Source: Hyphomicrobiales bacterium (GTDB lineage: Bacteria > Pseudomonadota > Alphaproteobacteria > Rhizobiales > CAJQND01). Taken from it: 57,432 nt of DNA. The position numbers were made by a program, and so were the translations under genes. Shown here in pieces: positions 7,228 to 14,302 of this stretch. How positions within the stretch are numbered: the first letter of the stretch is position 1; every line of letters begins with the position of its first letter. The notes under the pieces were generated by a model that ran no database searches, was not told where the DNA came from, and worked only from the letters and a program-made list of their open reading frames with translations. The DNA is taken from positions 1 through 57,432 of the forward strand of contig JANQOW010000143.1 of the NCBI GenBank assembly GCA_028285595.1. Reading direction: 5' to 3'.

Positions 7228-8172
7228 ATGGGCAAAAGCACCCACGACTACGTCGACGATCCCCGCAACGCCGACATTCTGATTTCGATCAATGGAGACC
7301 TGGTGCCCCGGGCTCAGGCCATGGTGTCGGTGTTTGATTCCGGCTTTGTCTTAGGCGACGGGGTGTGGGAAGGCCTCAGGGTGCACGAGGGCGGTATCGC
7401 CTTTCTGGAGGCCCATCTGGAGCGTCTCTATGAGGGCGCCAGGGCCATCGATATGGAGATGGACGTGGGGCCGGACGCGCTGGCGCAGCGCCTGTTTGAC
7501 TGCCTGGCGGCCAACCAGATGAGCGACGGCGTCCACATCCGCCTGATGGTCACGCGCGGCATCAAGGCCACCCCTTATCAGGACCCCAGGGTCACCATCT
7601 CCCCGCCCACCATCGTTATTATTCCCGAATACAAGACCGCCAAGCCGGAAGTGCTGGAGCGCGGCATCACCCTCTTCACCACCCATATTCGGCGCACCTC
7701 GCCGGATACCCAGGACCAGAAGCTGAATTCCCATTCCAAGCTGAACTGCATCCAGGCCTGTATTCAGGCCGCCAAGGCCGGCGCGGACGAAGCATTGATG
7801 CTGGACCCCCAGGGCTTTGTGGCCACCTGCAACTCCACGCACTTCTTCATCGTGCGCCGCGGCGAGGTGTGGACCTCAAGCGGGGATTATTGCCTGGGCG
7901 GCATCACCCGGGGCAACGTGATCCGGCTCTGCGAGGAAAACGGCATCCCGATCCGTCAAAAGAACTTCTCCACCACAGACGTTTACGGTGCTGACGAAGC
8001 CTTCGTCACCGGCACATTTGCCGGCCTGTGCCCGGTGCGTGAGATCGACGGCCGCCAGATCGGCCACCCCACCAAGCCCCGCGGCGGCGATAAGGTGATG
8101 GGGCCGATGACGGAGAAGCTCATCGGGCTCTACCAGGCCATGATCAAGCGCGAGACGGTGCGGCCGGGCTAG
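7228..8172 (+). CDS. Class IV (branched-chain/D-amino-acid type) aminotransferase
   Basis: A 314-residue PLP enzyme of fold type IV. Landmarks: S-V-F-D-S-G-F-V-L-G-D-G-V-W-E-G (about 34-49), R-x-x-V-T-R-G (about 105-111), a lysine-bearing segment KLNSHSKLN (165-173) that holds the PLP lysine, D-E-A-L-M-L-D (about 189-195), and the phosphate-binding GGITRGNVI (about 227-235). It should transfer an amino group between a 2-oxo acid and an amino acid; the substrate (branched-chain or other) cannot be fixed from sequence. The alignment of the lysine segment leaves Lys165 or Lys171 as the Schiff-base residue. It ends convergently with the small membrane protein gene at 8183. Confidence 0.87.
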   Translation: MGKSTHDYVDDPRNADILISINGDLVPRAQAMVSVFDSGFVLGDGVWEGLRVHEGGIAFLEAHLERLYEGARAIDMEMDVGPDALAQRLFDCLAANQMSDGVHIRLMVTRGIKATPYQDPRVTISPPTIVIIPEYKTAKPEVLERGITLFTTHIRRTSPDTQDQKLNSHSKLNCIQACIQAAKAGADEALMLDPQGFVATCNSTHFFIVRRGEVWTSSGDYCLGGITRGNVIRLCEENGIPIRQKNFSTTDVYGADEAFVTGTFAGLCPVREIDGRQIGHPTKPRGGDKVMGPMTEKLIGLYQAMIKRETVRPG

Positions 8173-8182
8173 ATTTAAGCCA

Positions 8183-8626
8183 TCACGGTCTGCGGGCTGG
8201 ACGTCGTCTGGTCCTGTTTGTCCATCGCGTGAGCGTGCCGAAGCTGAAATACATCAGGGCCAGGTAAAGCGCCGAAACCATCAAAAACACGATCACGACC
8301 GAAGAGGCACCCAACTGGGTTATCAGGCGCTGAACTTCTGGCCAAAGAGCCGGAGACTTTGCCGCCAGAAAGACGAACAGGGCGACTGAAACACCGGTGG
8401 ACAGGGCATACGCACCAAGCGCAAAGCGCCACGCTTCGCTCCTGCTCGGCGGGCGCTCGTTCCGGTTGACGAAACCCTTCCCCGCAAACATGCCCGAGAA
8501 TACAAGTGCGATAAAATTGGCAGCTTTCGGCAGCTCCAGGATGCCGGCTGCTTCAACAATGCCAAGTATTATTGTAACGCCAAAAAATACAAGAGTGAAC
8601 ACAAGTACGGAAGGCAGAACAGTCAC
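8183..8626 (-). CDS. Small membrane protein, ABZJ_00895-like
   Basis: A 147-residue protein with four predicted transmembrane helices: about residues 7-27, 34-50, 68-90 and 108-130, with a very basic tail (RWTNRTRRRPARRP). The central segment G-x-x-F-V-N-R-x-x-R-x-P-S-R-S-E-A-W-R-F-A-L resembles the ABZJ_00895 family of uncharacterised membrane proteins; this match is from memory of the motif and is moderate. No function is known. It stands alone between the aminotransferase (convergent) and a repeat-containing gap. Confidence 0.65.
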   Translation of the reverse strand: MTVLPSVLVFTLVFFGVTIILGIVEAAGILELPKAANFIALVFSGMFAGKGFVNRNERPPSRSEAWRFALGAYALSTGVSVALFVFLAAKSPALWPEVQRLITQLGASSVVIVFLMVSALYLALMYFSFGTLTRWTNRTRRRPARRP

Positions 8627-8698
8627 GTCAGGTCCCCGGTGAGCAGACGCCTGTGCTTAGCAGATTGGGGATCGGCGGTTCGATGTCTAAAGTTGGAC

Positions 8699-8750
8699 GG
8701 GTGCGCCCCTGCCAAAGCAGGGGCCCGCTTTCGCGCGAACGCGGGCGCTT
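8699..8750. repeat. REP-like palindromes
   Basis: Two small palindromes in tandem: GCCCCTGCCAAAGCAGGGGC and CCCGC(TTTCGC)GCGAACGCGGG. They resemble the units at 159-177 and 22.8-23.0 kb. They overlap the stop region of the DUF533 gene. The rest of the 8627-8748 gap holds nothing else recognisable. Confidence 0.6.
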
Positions 8751-9513
8751 ATGCGTTCAGCGCCGCGGCCTGTCCGTTCAGATGCTCGACCAGTTCGCCG
8801 GGAAGGCCGAGCCGGCTGCCCAGGGCCTCCAGGTAGGCCTGCTCCATGGGATGGTCAGGATCGATCGCCAGCCGGGAGGCCAGATAAAGCTCAGCGGCCT
8901 GTTCGGTGCCCTGGGCCATATCGGCGATGTCCTGCAGGCTCGGCGGCTTGCTCAAGGCATCGAACACGAAGCCCTTGTCCTCAGCATCCAAGGGCAGTTC
9001 GCCCACACGGTCAAAGATCTGGCTCTGCTCATCGGCATCAATGTGGCCGTCCGCATTGGCCGCAGCCACCATGGCCAGCACCAGGGCGAGCTCAAACGGT
9101 TTGCCGTCTTTGGCGGGCGCAGCGTCCACGTTAAAGCGGGAATCCGCCGGCGGAGGGGGCGGCAGATAGCCGGCCGGGGCGCCGGTTTGCGGGACGCTGG
9201 TGCTTTGCGGGGCGGCGGGCGGGGCTTCCGGCACCGGCTGATTGGTCTGCCAATTGTTGTAGGCCCGGTAGGCGAGGGCGCCCAGCGCGGCCGCGCCGCC
9301 ATAGCCCACCACGCCGCCGGCCATTTTGCCCACTTTCTTGCGGGCTTTCTTGTTGCCCAGCAGCAGGCCCAGAAGGCCGCCTGCGGCCACGCCGCCGGCA
9401 ATGCCGCCGACGCCGCTGTTGGCTATGCTGCTTTTGGCACTCTGCGCGGCGCCGCTCGCGGTCTGGGCCGCTTGGGGGCCGAGAAACTGTTCAAGAAGGC
9501 TCTGGGGATTCAT
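8749..9513 (-). CDS. DUF533 (TerB-like) protein
   Basis: A 254-residue protein of the DUF533/YebE type. The N terminus starts MNPQSLLEQFLG, followed by a glycine/alanine-rich membrane-associating segment (about 35-52), a lysine-rich turn NKKARKKVGK, a second hydrophobic stretch and the family motif ALAYRAYNNWQ (about 80-90). A proline-rich linker (about 95-125) leads to a C-terminal all-helical TerB-like domain (about 135-254) with the acidic motif MVAAANADGHIDADEQ, which could bind a metal ion. It is predicted to be an inner-membrane-associated protein. It is monocistronic as far as can be seen. Confidence 0.85.
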   Translation of the reverse strand: MNPQSLLEQFLGPQAAQTASGAAQSAKSSIANSGVGGIAGGVAAGGLLGLLLGNKKARKKVGKMAGGVVGYGGAAALGALAYRAYNNWQTNQPVPEAPPAAPQSTSVPQTGAPAGYLPPPPPADSRFNVDAAPAKDGKPFELALVLAMVAAANADGHIDADEQSQIFDRVGELPLDAEDKGFVFDALSKPPSLQDIADMAQGTEQAAELYLASRLAIDPDHPMEQAYLEALGSRLGLPGELVEHLNGQAAALNA

Positions 9514-9650
9514 GGGTCTTCCTCAAGAAGGGGATGCGTTTTCAAAGTGGTAGATAGGAATGCCGTGGGCGGATGACAATTGCCGGCACGCGCAAAATCG
9601 ACTGAAAATGTTTGCGCGCGCCTATGCAGGTCCATGTGAACGCGTCGGTT

Positions 9651-10199
9651 TCAGCACCCGGGAATGGGCCCCTTGAATTCGTAGCGTTCCTTTAGATACC
9701 TGACGAAGAAGGTTTTGTCGCCGCAGCCGTCAATTCCTCCGGCGTCGAAGGTGAAATACTCAATGGACTGGCCCACCTTCCCCATGCCGCTCGCCAGAGA
9801 TTTGGACAAAAAGGTCGTGAACGTGGGGAGCAGCGGAGGCAGCGTATTCTTGTCTAGGGGCTGCAGGACTTTAGCCTCACTCGTTTCAATCGAGATTTCC
9901 TCGATCTTATGGAAGTTGAACCGACCTGTTTCATCCACACTGTAGCGGACGATCCCGATCAAAGTGAATTTTTCCAGCAGCTTCACCACAGGCTCAATAC
10001 CTGGGGATGGTTCGATATACTGTGGAGCGAACCAGATCAAAAAGACCTGGTGGCCATTCTCCATTTCGTGATTCACGTTCAGGTAGTCCTGAGCGGCTTT
10101 TGTTGGCGTTGGCTTCCATTGGCGGGCTTCAGCAACGGGTAGTGAAAGTAAAAACGTAATCAAAAACACTAGGCTGCTGATATGTGTGCTGATTTTCAT
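9651..10199 (-). CDS. Secreted protein of unknown function
   Basis: A 182-residue protein with a signal peptide (hydrophobic residues about 9-22, cleavage near VAEAR). The mature chain is mixed alpha/beta and ends in a cysteine (PIPGC), with a second cysteine in GIDGCGDKTFF near residue 159, so one disulphide is possible. No family is recognised. Its bases look less GC-rich than the neighbours', and the flanks are also AT-richer, which may indicate a more recent arrival. It is divergent from the MscS gene; the 10200-10375 gap has no clear operator. Confidence 0.65.
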   Translation of the reverse strand: MKISTHISSLVFLITFLLSLPVAEARQWKPTPTKAAQDYLNVNHEMENGHQVFLIWFAPQYIEPSPGIEPVVKLLEKFTLIGIVRYSVDETGRFNFHKIEEISIETSEAKVLQPLDKNTLPPLLPTFTTFLSKSLASGMGKVGQSIEYFTFDAGGIDGCGDKTFFVRYLKERYEFKGPIPGC

Positions 10200-10375
10200 T
10201 AGGGAACGCTAGCACACGAAATGACCAAAGCACAATTCAATGGAGCAACTCTTCGGGGATAAAGCAGGTGCTCTGGAGATCTCAATCGAATGAGGCTTGC
10301 CTATGGGTCACCGCGCTGCCAAAAAGTGGCAATGGAACGGCGCGGTGAAGCGCGCCAAGGGAAGGCGAGGTGGTG

Positions 10376-11722
10376 ATGTTGGATCCTGAAAAGTGGGCGA
10401 GCCTTTTTGAAACGGCTCTCGCACGGTTGATCGACTGGACCACCGATCCGGCCTTTTATGTGCAGATTGGCGCCATTTTATCGGCGGTTTTCCTGGCTTA
10501 CCTCCTGGCCGGGCAGATCCGCAAGCGTGTACCAGGCTTCCACTCAGAGCCCGGAGAAGGCCGGTTCCAGCGGGTATTGGCCATCCTTTTCAGCCTGCGC
10601 GACCTGCTCTTCCCGCTTCTTGCCGTCACCATGTTGGCCATTGCGGTGGAAGCCTGCCTTGCCATGGTGCAATCGGCCTGGCTGGTGCGCCTGGCCCAGA
10701 GCGTGGGTGTTATCGCGGTGCTCTACACCGCCATCACCCGGCTCATCAGTCATCCGTTGGTGCGTGCGGCGTGTTTGTGGATCGGCATCCCCATTGCCAC
10801 TTTGCGGGTGTTCGAATGGTTGGACGAGACCATCAGCTTTCTCGACGGCGTGGCCCTGGAAGCCGGCAATGTGCGCATCTCGCTCTATCTCTTGTTCAAA
10901 GCGGCTGTGGCGGGGGCCATTCTCTTCTGGCTGGGCCGCATTTCCTCAACTGCTGGCCAGAAGGCCATTCGCGCGCAACAGGCTCTCGATGTGCCCACCC
11001 GGGAGCTGTTTGCAAAGCTCTTCCAGACCATCTTGTTCGTCTTCCTCTTCATCATGCTGCTCCAGGTTCTGGGGCTGGATCTGACGGCGCTGACGGTGTT
11101 TGGCGGTGCGTTGGGCGTGGGGCTGGGCTTTGGCTTGCAGCAGATTGCGTCAAACTTCATTTCCGGCATGATTTTGCTGCTGGAACGCTCGGTCTCCGTG
11201 GGGGATTACATTGAGCTGGATGACGGCAAAGCCGGTATTCTGAAGGAGCTCAACATGCGCTCATCCACCCTGGAAACCTTTGACGGCAAAGAGATAAATG
11301 TCCCCAATGAGACCTTTATCACCTCGCGCTTCATCAACTGGACCAGGGATGATCCCCGTCAGCGCTATGAGGTGGAGTTCTCCGTGGCTTACGACACAGA
11401 TCTGCACAGTGTCCCCCCGGCCGTGGAAGCGGCGGTCCTGAAGCATCCCAGGGTGCTCACGGAGCCGGAACAGCCCGATTGCGAGCTGCGCGGCTTCGGT
11501 GATTCCGGGGTGAATTTCGCGGTGGAGTTCTGGGTCGACGGCCTGGATGACGGTCCCAACAAGTTCTCCTCAGATGTGCTCTTTCTGGTGTGGGACGCGC
11601 TGAAGGAGGCCGGTGTCACCATACCCTTCCCGCAGCGCGAAGTTCGCATTCTGGGCGATGAGCCTCAGGCCGTGGCCCCTCAGATCAAGCGCCCCAGACG
11701 GGTCAAATCTCAAGAAAGCTGA
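10376..11722 (+). CDS. MscS family mechanosensitive ion channel
   Basis: A protein of about 448 residues with several N-terminal transmembrane helices, then the pore-lining helix and hinge typical of MscS: F-G-G-A-L-G-V-G-L-G-F-G-L-Q-Q-I-A-S-N-F-I-S-G (about 242-264), followed by L-L-L-E-R-S-V-S-V-G-D-Y-I and a beta domain with N-V-P-N-E-x-F. It should open on membrane tension and protect against osmotic downshift. GTG, GTG and ATG codons follow each other at 10370-10378; ATG at 10376 is chosen because it has the best spacing to the purine-rich AAGGCGAGG. Its 3' end overlaps the convergent azlD end by 20 bases. Confidence 0.93.
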   Translation: MLDPEKWASLFETALARLIDWTTDPAFYVQIGAILSAVFLAYLLAGQIRKRVPGFHSEPGEGRFQRVLAILFSLRDLLFPLLAVTMLAIAVEACLAMVQSAWLVRLAQSVGVIAVLYTAITRLISHPLVRAACLWIGIPIATLRVFEWLDETISFLDGVALEAGNVRISLYLLFKAAVAGAILFWLGRISSTAGQKAIRAQQALDVPTRELFAKLFQTILFVFLFIMLLQVLGLDLTALTVFGGALGVGLGFGLQQIASNFISGMILLLERSVSVGDYIELDDGKAGILKELNMRSSTLETFDGKEINVPNETFITSRFINWTRDDPRQRYEVEFSVAYDTDLHSVPPAVEAAVLKHPRVLTEPEQPDCELRGFGDSGVNFAVEFWVDGLDDGPNKFSSDVLFLVWDALKEAGVTIPFPQREVRILGDEPQAVAPQIKRPRRVKSQES

Positions 11723-12008
11723 ATGCGGCCGCAACCGCCACACCCGCCGTCATGGCGGCATAAGGGTTGCGTGTGGCGAGCATGAGAGCGGCAGCGGCGA
11801 CCACCGCAAGACTATCGCGCGCACCGCCCCGGGCACACTCAGAGACCACAATGGCCACCAGAACCGACGCTGCCATGGTCTTCAGCATGGCCTCCAGGCG
11901 TGCTGTCATAGCGATCCGGCTCATCAGCTCTGAGCCTGCAATGCGCGTCACATAGACGGTGAGCGCCATCGCGGCGATGGTGGCGTAACCGGGCACGCTA
12001 GCGTCCAT
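11703..12008 (-). CDS. azlD: AzlD-type branched-chain amino acid export subunit
   Basis: A 101-residue membrane protein with about three transmembrane helices, the small partner of AzlC in branched-chain amino acid (and analogue) efflux. Typical landmarks are V-T-Y/V-x-T-R near the first helix (VYVTRIAG) and a glycine/alanine-rich C terminus. The start at ATG 12008 (MDASVPGYATIAAMALTVYVTR) overlaps the end of azlC by 11 bases, as usual for this pair; an upstream in-frame ATG at 12095 lies deep inside azlC and would add 29 unlikely residues. It ends convergently with the MscS gene. Confidence 0.88.
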   Translation of the reverse strand: MDASVPGYATIAAMALTVYVTRIAGSELMSRIAMTARLEAMLKTMAASVLVAIVVSECARGGARDSLAVVAAAALMLATRNPYAAMTAGVAVAAAFSFLEI

Positions 12009-12687
12009 GGATGAGGCCCCCCACAGCACCTCCCGCCAGTGCTGCCGCCACGATGTTCCAGCCCGCAGGCAGCAGGTGAAGGCCCACAAGGGCAACGGCT
12101 GCCGCCGTGAGGGCCGGGAGCACCGTGTGCCGGCCCTGCCAGCGGTCCAGCCAGCGCGCCAGGATCATGGCCGTGAAGTAGCTCACCATCAGGGCATCAA
12201 TGCCAAAACGGTTCAAATCGCCGAAAGTCTCCCCGGCAACCGCGCCAATGGCGCTGCCCGTCACCCAGGAGAGCCACAGGGCGGCCCCGCCGCCCACCAG
12301 GCGTCCGGCATCGCGCTCTCCACGTTCGAAGGCCGCCGAGCTTTCTGCGAAGTTCGGATCGCTCAGCACGCTCAGACCGGCAAGCCGGCGCGTGCGGCTG
12401 ATCTGATTGAGCCAGGGCGAAAGAGCAGCGCCCAGGAGAATGTGGCGCGTGCTGACCGCCAGAACCACCAGCACAAGCGAGAGCACCGTCCCCTGATCCC
12501 ACAAAGGCAGCGCAGCGAACTGCGCAGCGGCCGAAAACACAGCGGCACTCATGAAGATGGCTTGCGCGACGGGAATTCCGCGCTCAACGGCGGCGGCCCC
12601 GAACGCAATGCCGAACGGAATCAAAAACACAGCCAACCAACTTAAGCTCCTGAATCCTTTGCAAAATCCGGAAAATGTGAGAGTCAT
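11998..12687 (-). CDS. azlC: AzlC-type branched-chain amino acid exporter
   Basis: A 229-residue inner membrane protein with about seven helices, the large subunit of the AzlCD exporter. Family landmarks are P-F-G-I-A-F-G-A-A near the N terminus, S-A-A-V-F-S-A-A-A-Q-F-A-A-L (about 48-61), and a middle segment with R-H-I-L-L-G-A-A-L-S-P-W and L-S-D-P-N-F-A. The operon azlCD is divergent from the CGNR regulator gene, and a palindrome lies 19 bases before this start, so repression by that regulator is likely. Confidence 0.92.
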   Translation of the reverse strand: MTLTFSGFCKGFRSLSWLAVFLIPFGIAFGAAAVERGIPVAQAIFMSAAVFSAAAQFAALPLWDQGTVLSLVLVVLAVSTRHILLGAALSPWLNQISRTRRLAGLSVLSDPNFAESSAAFERGERDAGRLVGGGAALWLSWVTGSAIGAVAGETFGDLNRFGIDALMVSYFTAMILARWLDRWQGRHTVLPALTAAAVALVGLHLLPAGWNIVAAALAGGAVGGLIHGR

Positions 12688-12705
12688 GGAGAATCTCTGA
12701 TTTTC

Positions 12706-12723
12706 TAACCGTTATATCGGTTA
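12706..12723. promoter_or_regulatory. Palindromic operator 1 (azlC side)
   Basis: TAACCGTTATATCGGTTA: TAACCG-N6-CGGTTA inverted repeat 19 bases upstream of azlC. The same AACCG-N6-CGGTT pattern recurs at 12749-12764, with the two centres 42 bp apart (four helical turns). The likely ligand is the CGNR-type regulator encoded at 12776. Confidence 0.65.
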
Positions 12724-12748
12724 TCATAGTGGAGTGCTCTTGCGAGTC

Positions 12749-12764
12749 AACCGTTATACCGGTT
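12749..12764. promoter_or_regulatory. Palindromic operator 2 (CGNR regulator side)
   Basis: AACCGTTATACCGGTT, an AACCG-N6-CGGTT inverted repeat, 11 bases before the CGNR regulator start, overlapping where its promoter or leader would be. It is the second copy of the element at 12706-12723 and supports autoregulation. Confidence 0.65.
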
Positions 12765-12775
12765 AGTATTCAATC

Positions 12776-13348
12776 ATGAGTTTTCGCGAACATCCAGTCC
12801 ATCTCATCGGCGGCCGCACCTGCCTGGACTTCCTGAACACCGCCAATTGGAACAGCGATGGCACCGTTGCCGTTGAACGCCTGGCCGGCCTGGAGGACCT
12901 CAGGATCTGGACCAAAGCGGCTGGTTTGCCCTGCCGACCGGTGGACTCCCGTTGGGAGCTGGAGGTCTCCATTTGGACCTTCAGGGCCTCTCTGCGCGCG
13001 ATCTTTCTGGCGGCTATTGAGGGTGATGTTCCCAAGCCCGCCGATGTGGCCCGGCTCAATCAGGCGGCCACCCAGGCCGGTCAGCAGTTTCCGCTGCACA
13101 TCTCGCAAGGCGCCGTGGCGGTGGCCTCTCACCTGCCGCTGACATACGGCATCTCGGTCTCCGCCATGGCCCTGTTGACCGACAACCGGGAAATTGGCCG
13201 CGTGAAACTGTGCCCGGGCACCGGCTGCGGCTGGCTGTTTGTGGATGAAAGCGCAAATGGGCGCCGTCAATGGTGCTCTATGGAGCTGTGCGGCAATCGT
13301 GAAAAGGCCCGGCGGCATTACGCCAGAAAGCTGGCTTCTCAAGACTGA
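12776..13348 (+). CDS. CGNR zinc-finger (ABATE domain) regulator
   Basis: A 190-residue protein with an N-terminal ABATE domain (begins with H-L-I-G-G-R-T-C-L-D-F-L-N-T, about 9-22) and a C-terminal CGNR zinc finger (about 143-186): C-x4-C (CPGTGC), then C-S-M-E-L-C-G-N-R-E-K-A-R-R-H-Y. The family is thought to bind DNA through the zinc finger while the ABATE part senses a ligand. It is divergent from azlCD, with two palindromes between. The likely role is ligand-dependent control of the exporter, by analogy with other exporter/regulator pairs; this is inference. Confidence 0.88.
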   Translation: MSFREHPVHLIGGRTCLDFLNTANWNSDGTVAVERLAGLEDLRIWTKAAGLPCRPVDSRWELEVSIWTFRASLRAIFLAAIEGDVPKPADVARLNQAATQAGQQFPLHISQGAVAVASHLPLTYGISVSAMALLTDNREIGRVKLCPGTGCGWLFVDESANGRRQWCSMELCGNREKARRHYARKLASQD

Positions 13349-13501
13349 GGCCTCCCGCAACGCCTGATGGCTGTGAGTTTCCTCACTGCAGATCTCAACA
13401 CGCCAGTGCCATCTTAGTAATCCATACTTTTTGGATGATTTATGGCCCCCGCTCCCGTGCGGGCGGGTATGTGCCAACGCACCTTGAAAGGAAACACGCT
13501 C

Positions 13502-14302
13502 ATGGAAGCCGCCGCCAAAGGTCAAGTGATCCGCAGTGCTGCTGAGATTTATGATGAGTTCTTCGTGCCCAGCCTGTTTGAACAATGGGCGGCCCCTGTC
13601 ACCGAGGCCGCGCGCATCACCGCCGGTCAGACGGTGTTGGACGTGGCCTGTGGCACGGGAGCGCTGGCAAGGGCGGTGAAAGCCAAAGTGGGCCCAGACG
13701 GCGCCGTGACCGGTCTTGATGTGAACGAGGGCATGCTGGCTGTGGCGCAAGCCAAGGCCCCTGAGATCACCTGGCAAAATGGCGCTGCGGAGGCCTTGCC
13801 GTTTGACGATGCGAGCTTTGACGCGGTGGTCAGCCAGTTCGGCTTGATGTTCTTTGAAGACCGGGCGGGAGCCTTGCAGGAAATGTGGCGCGTGCTGCGC
13901 CCTGGCGGGCATCTGGCGGTCGCGGTGTGGGACCGGTTGGAGACCTCGCCTGGCTATGCCGCCATGGTGGCGCTTTTGCGCCGTCTGTTCGGGGAGGAGG
14001 CGGCCAATGCGCTCTATGCGCCCTACTGCCTGGGGGAAACCGGGCCCTTATTGGAGCTGTTCGGTGAGGCCGGCATCGGCAATGCAGGGGTCGATACACA
14101 GGTTGGCAAAGCCCAGTTCCCCTCGCTTCAAGACTGGGTGCGGACGGACGTGAAGGGGTGGACCCTGGCCGATCTGATCGATGATGAGCAGTACGCTCTT
14201 CTGCAGAAAGAAGCGGAAACCGCGTTGGCCGAGTTCGTCAATGCCGATGGCAGCGTGAGCTTCGATGCCCCCGCACATATTGTGACCGCGGCCAAAGCCT
14301 AA
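13502..14302 (+). CDS. Class I SAM-dependent methyltransferase (UbiE-like)
   Basis: A 266-residue Rossmann methyltransferase. Motif I is V-L-D-V-A-C-G-T-G (about 43-51), then G-L-D-V-N-E-G-M-L-A-V-A (about 70-81), A-L-P-F-D-D-A-S-F-D-A-V-V-S-Q-F-G-L-M-F-F (about 97-117) and W-R-V-L-R-P-G-G (about 128-135), the pattern of UbiE/COQ5-like enzymes acting on small molecules. The ATG at 13502 follows GAAAGGA at the right distance; an earlier in-frame ATG at 13442 would add 20 residues with no Shine-Dalgarno. The substrate is unknown. Its stop overlaps the convergent hyuA-like gene by 4 bases. Confidence 0.87.
   Translation: MEAAAKGQVIRSAAEIYDEFFVPSLFEQWAAPVTEAARITAGQTVLDVACGTGALARAVKAKVGPDGAVTGLDVNEGMLAVAQAKAPEITWQNGAAEALPFDDASFDAVVSQFGLMFFEDRAGALQEMWRVLRPGGHLAVAVWDRLETSPGYAAMVALLRRLFGEEAANALYAPYCLGETGPLLELFGEAGIGNAGVDTQVGKAQFPSLQDWVRTDVKGWTLADLIDDEQYALLQKEAETALAEFVNADGSVSFDAPAHIVTAAKA

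Noticed and set aside
10307..10393. A short basic frame (MGHRAAKKWQW...) before the MscS gene
   Set aside because: It overlaps the MscS start in another frame and has no ribosome binding site.
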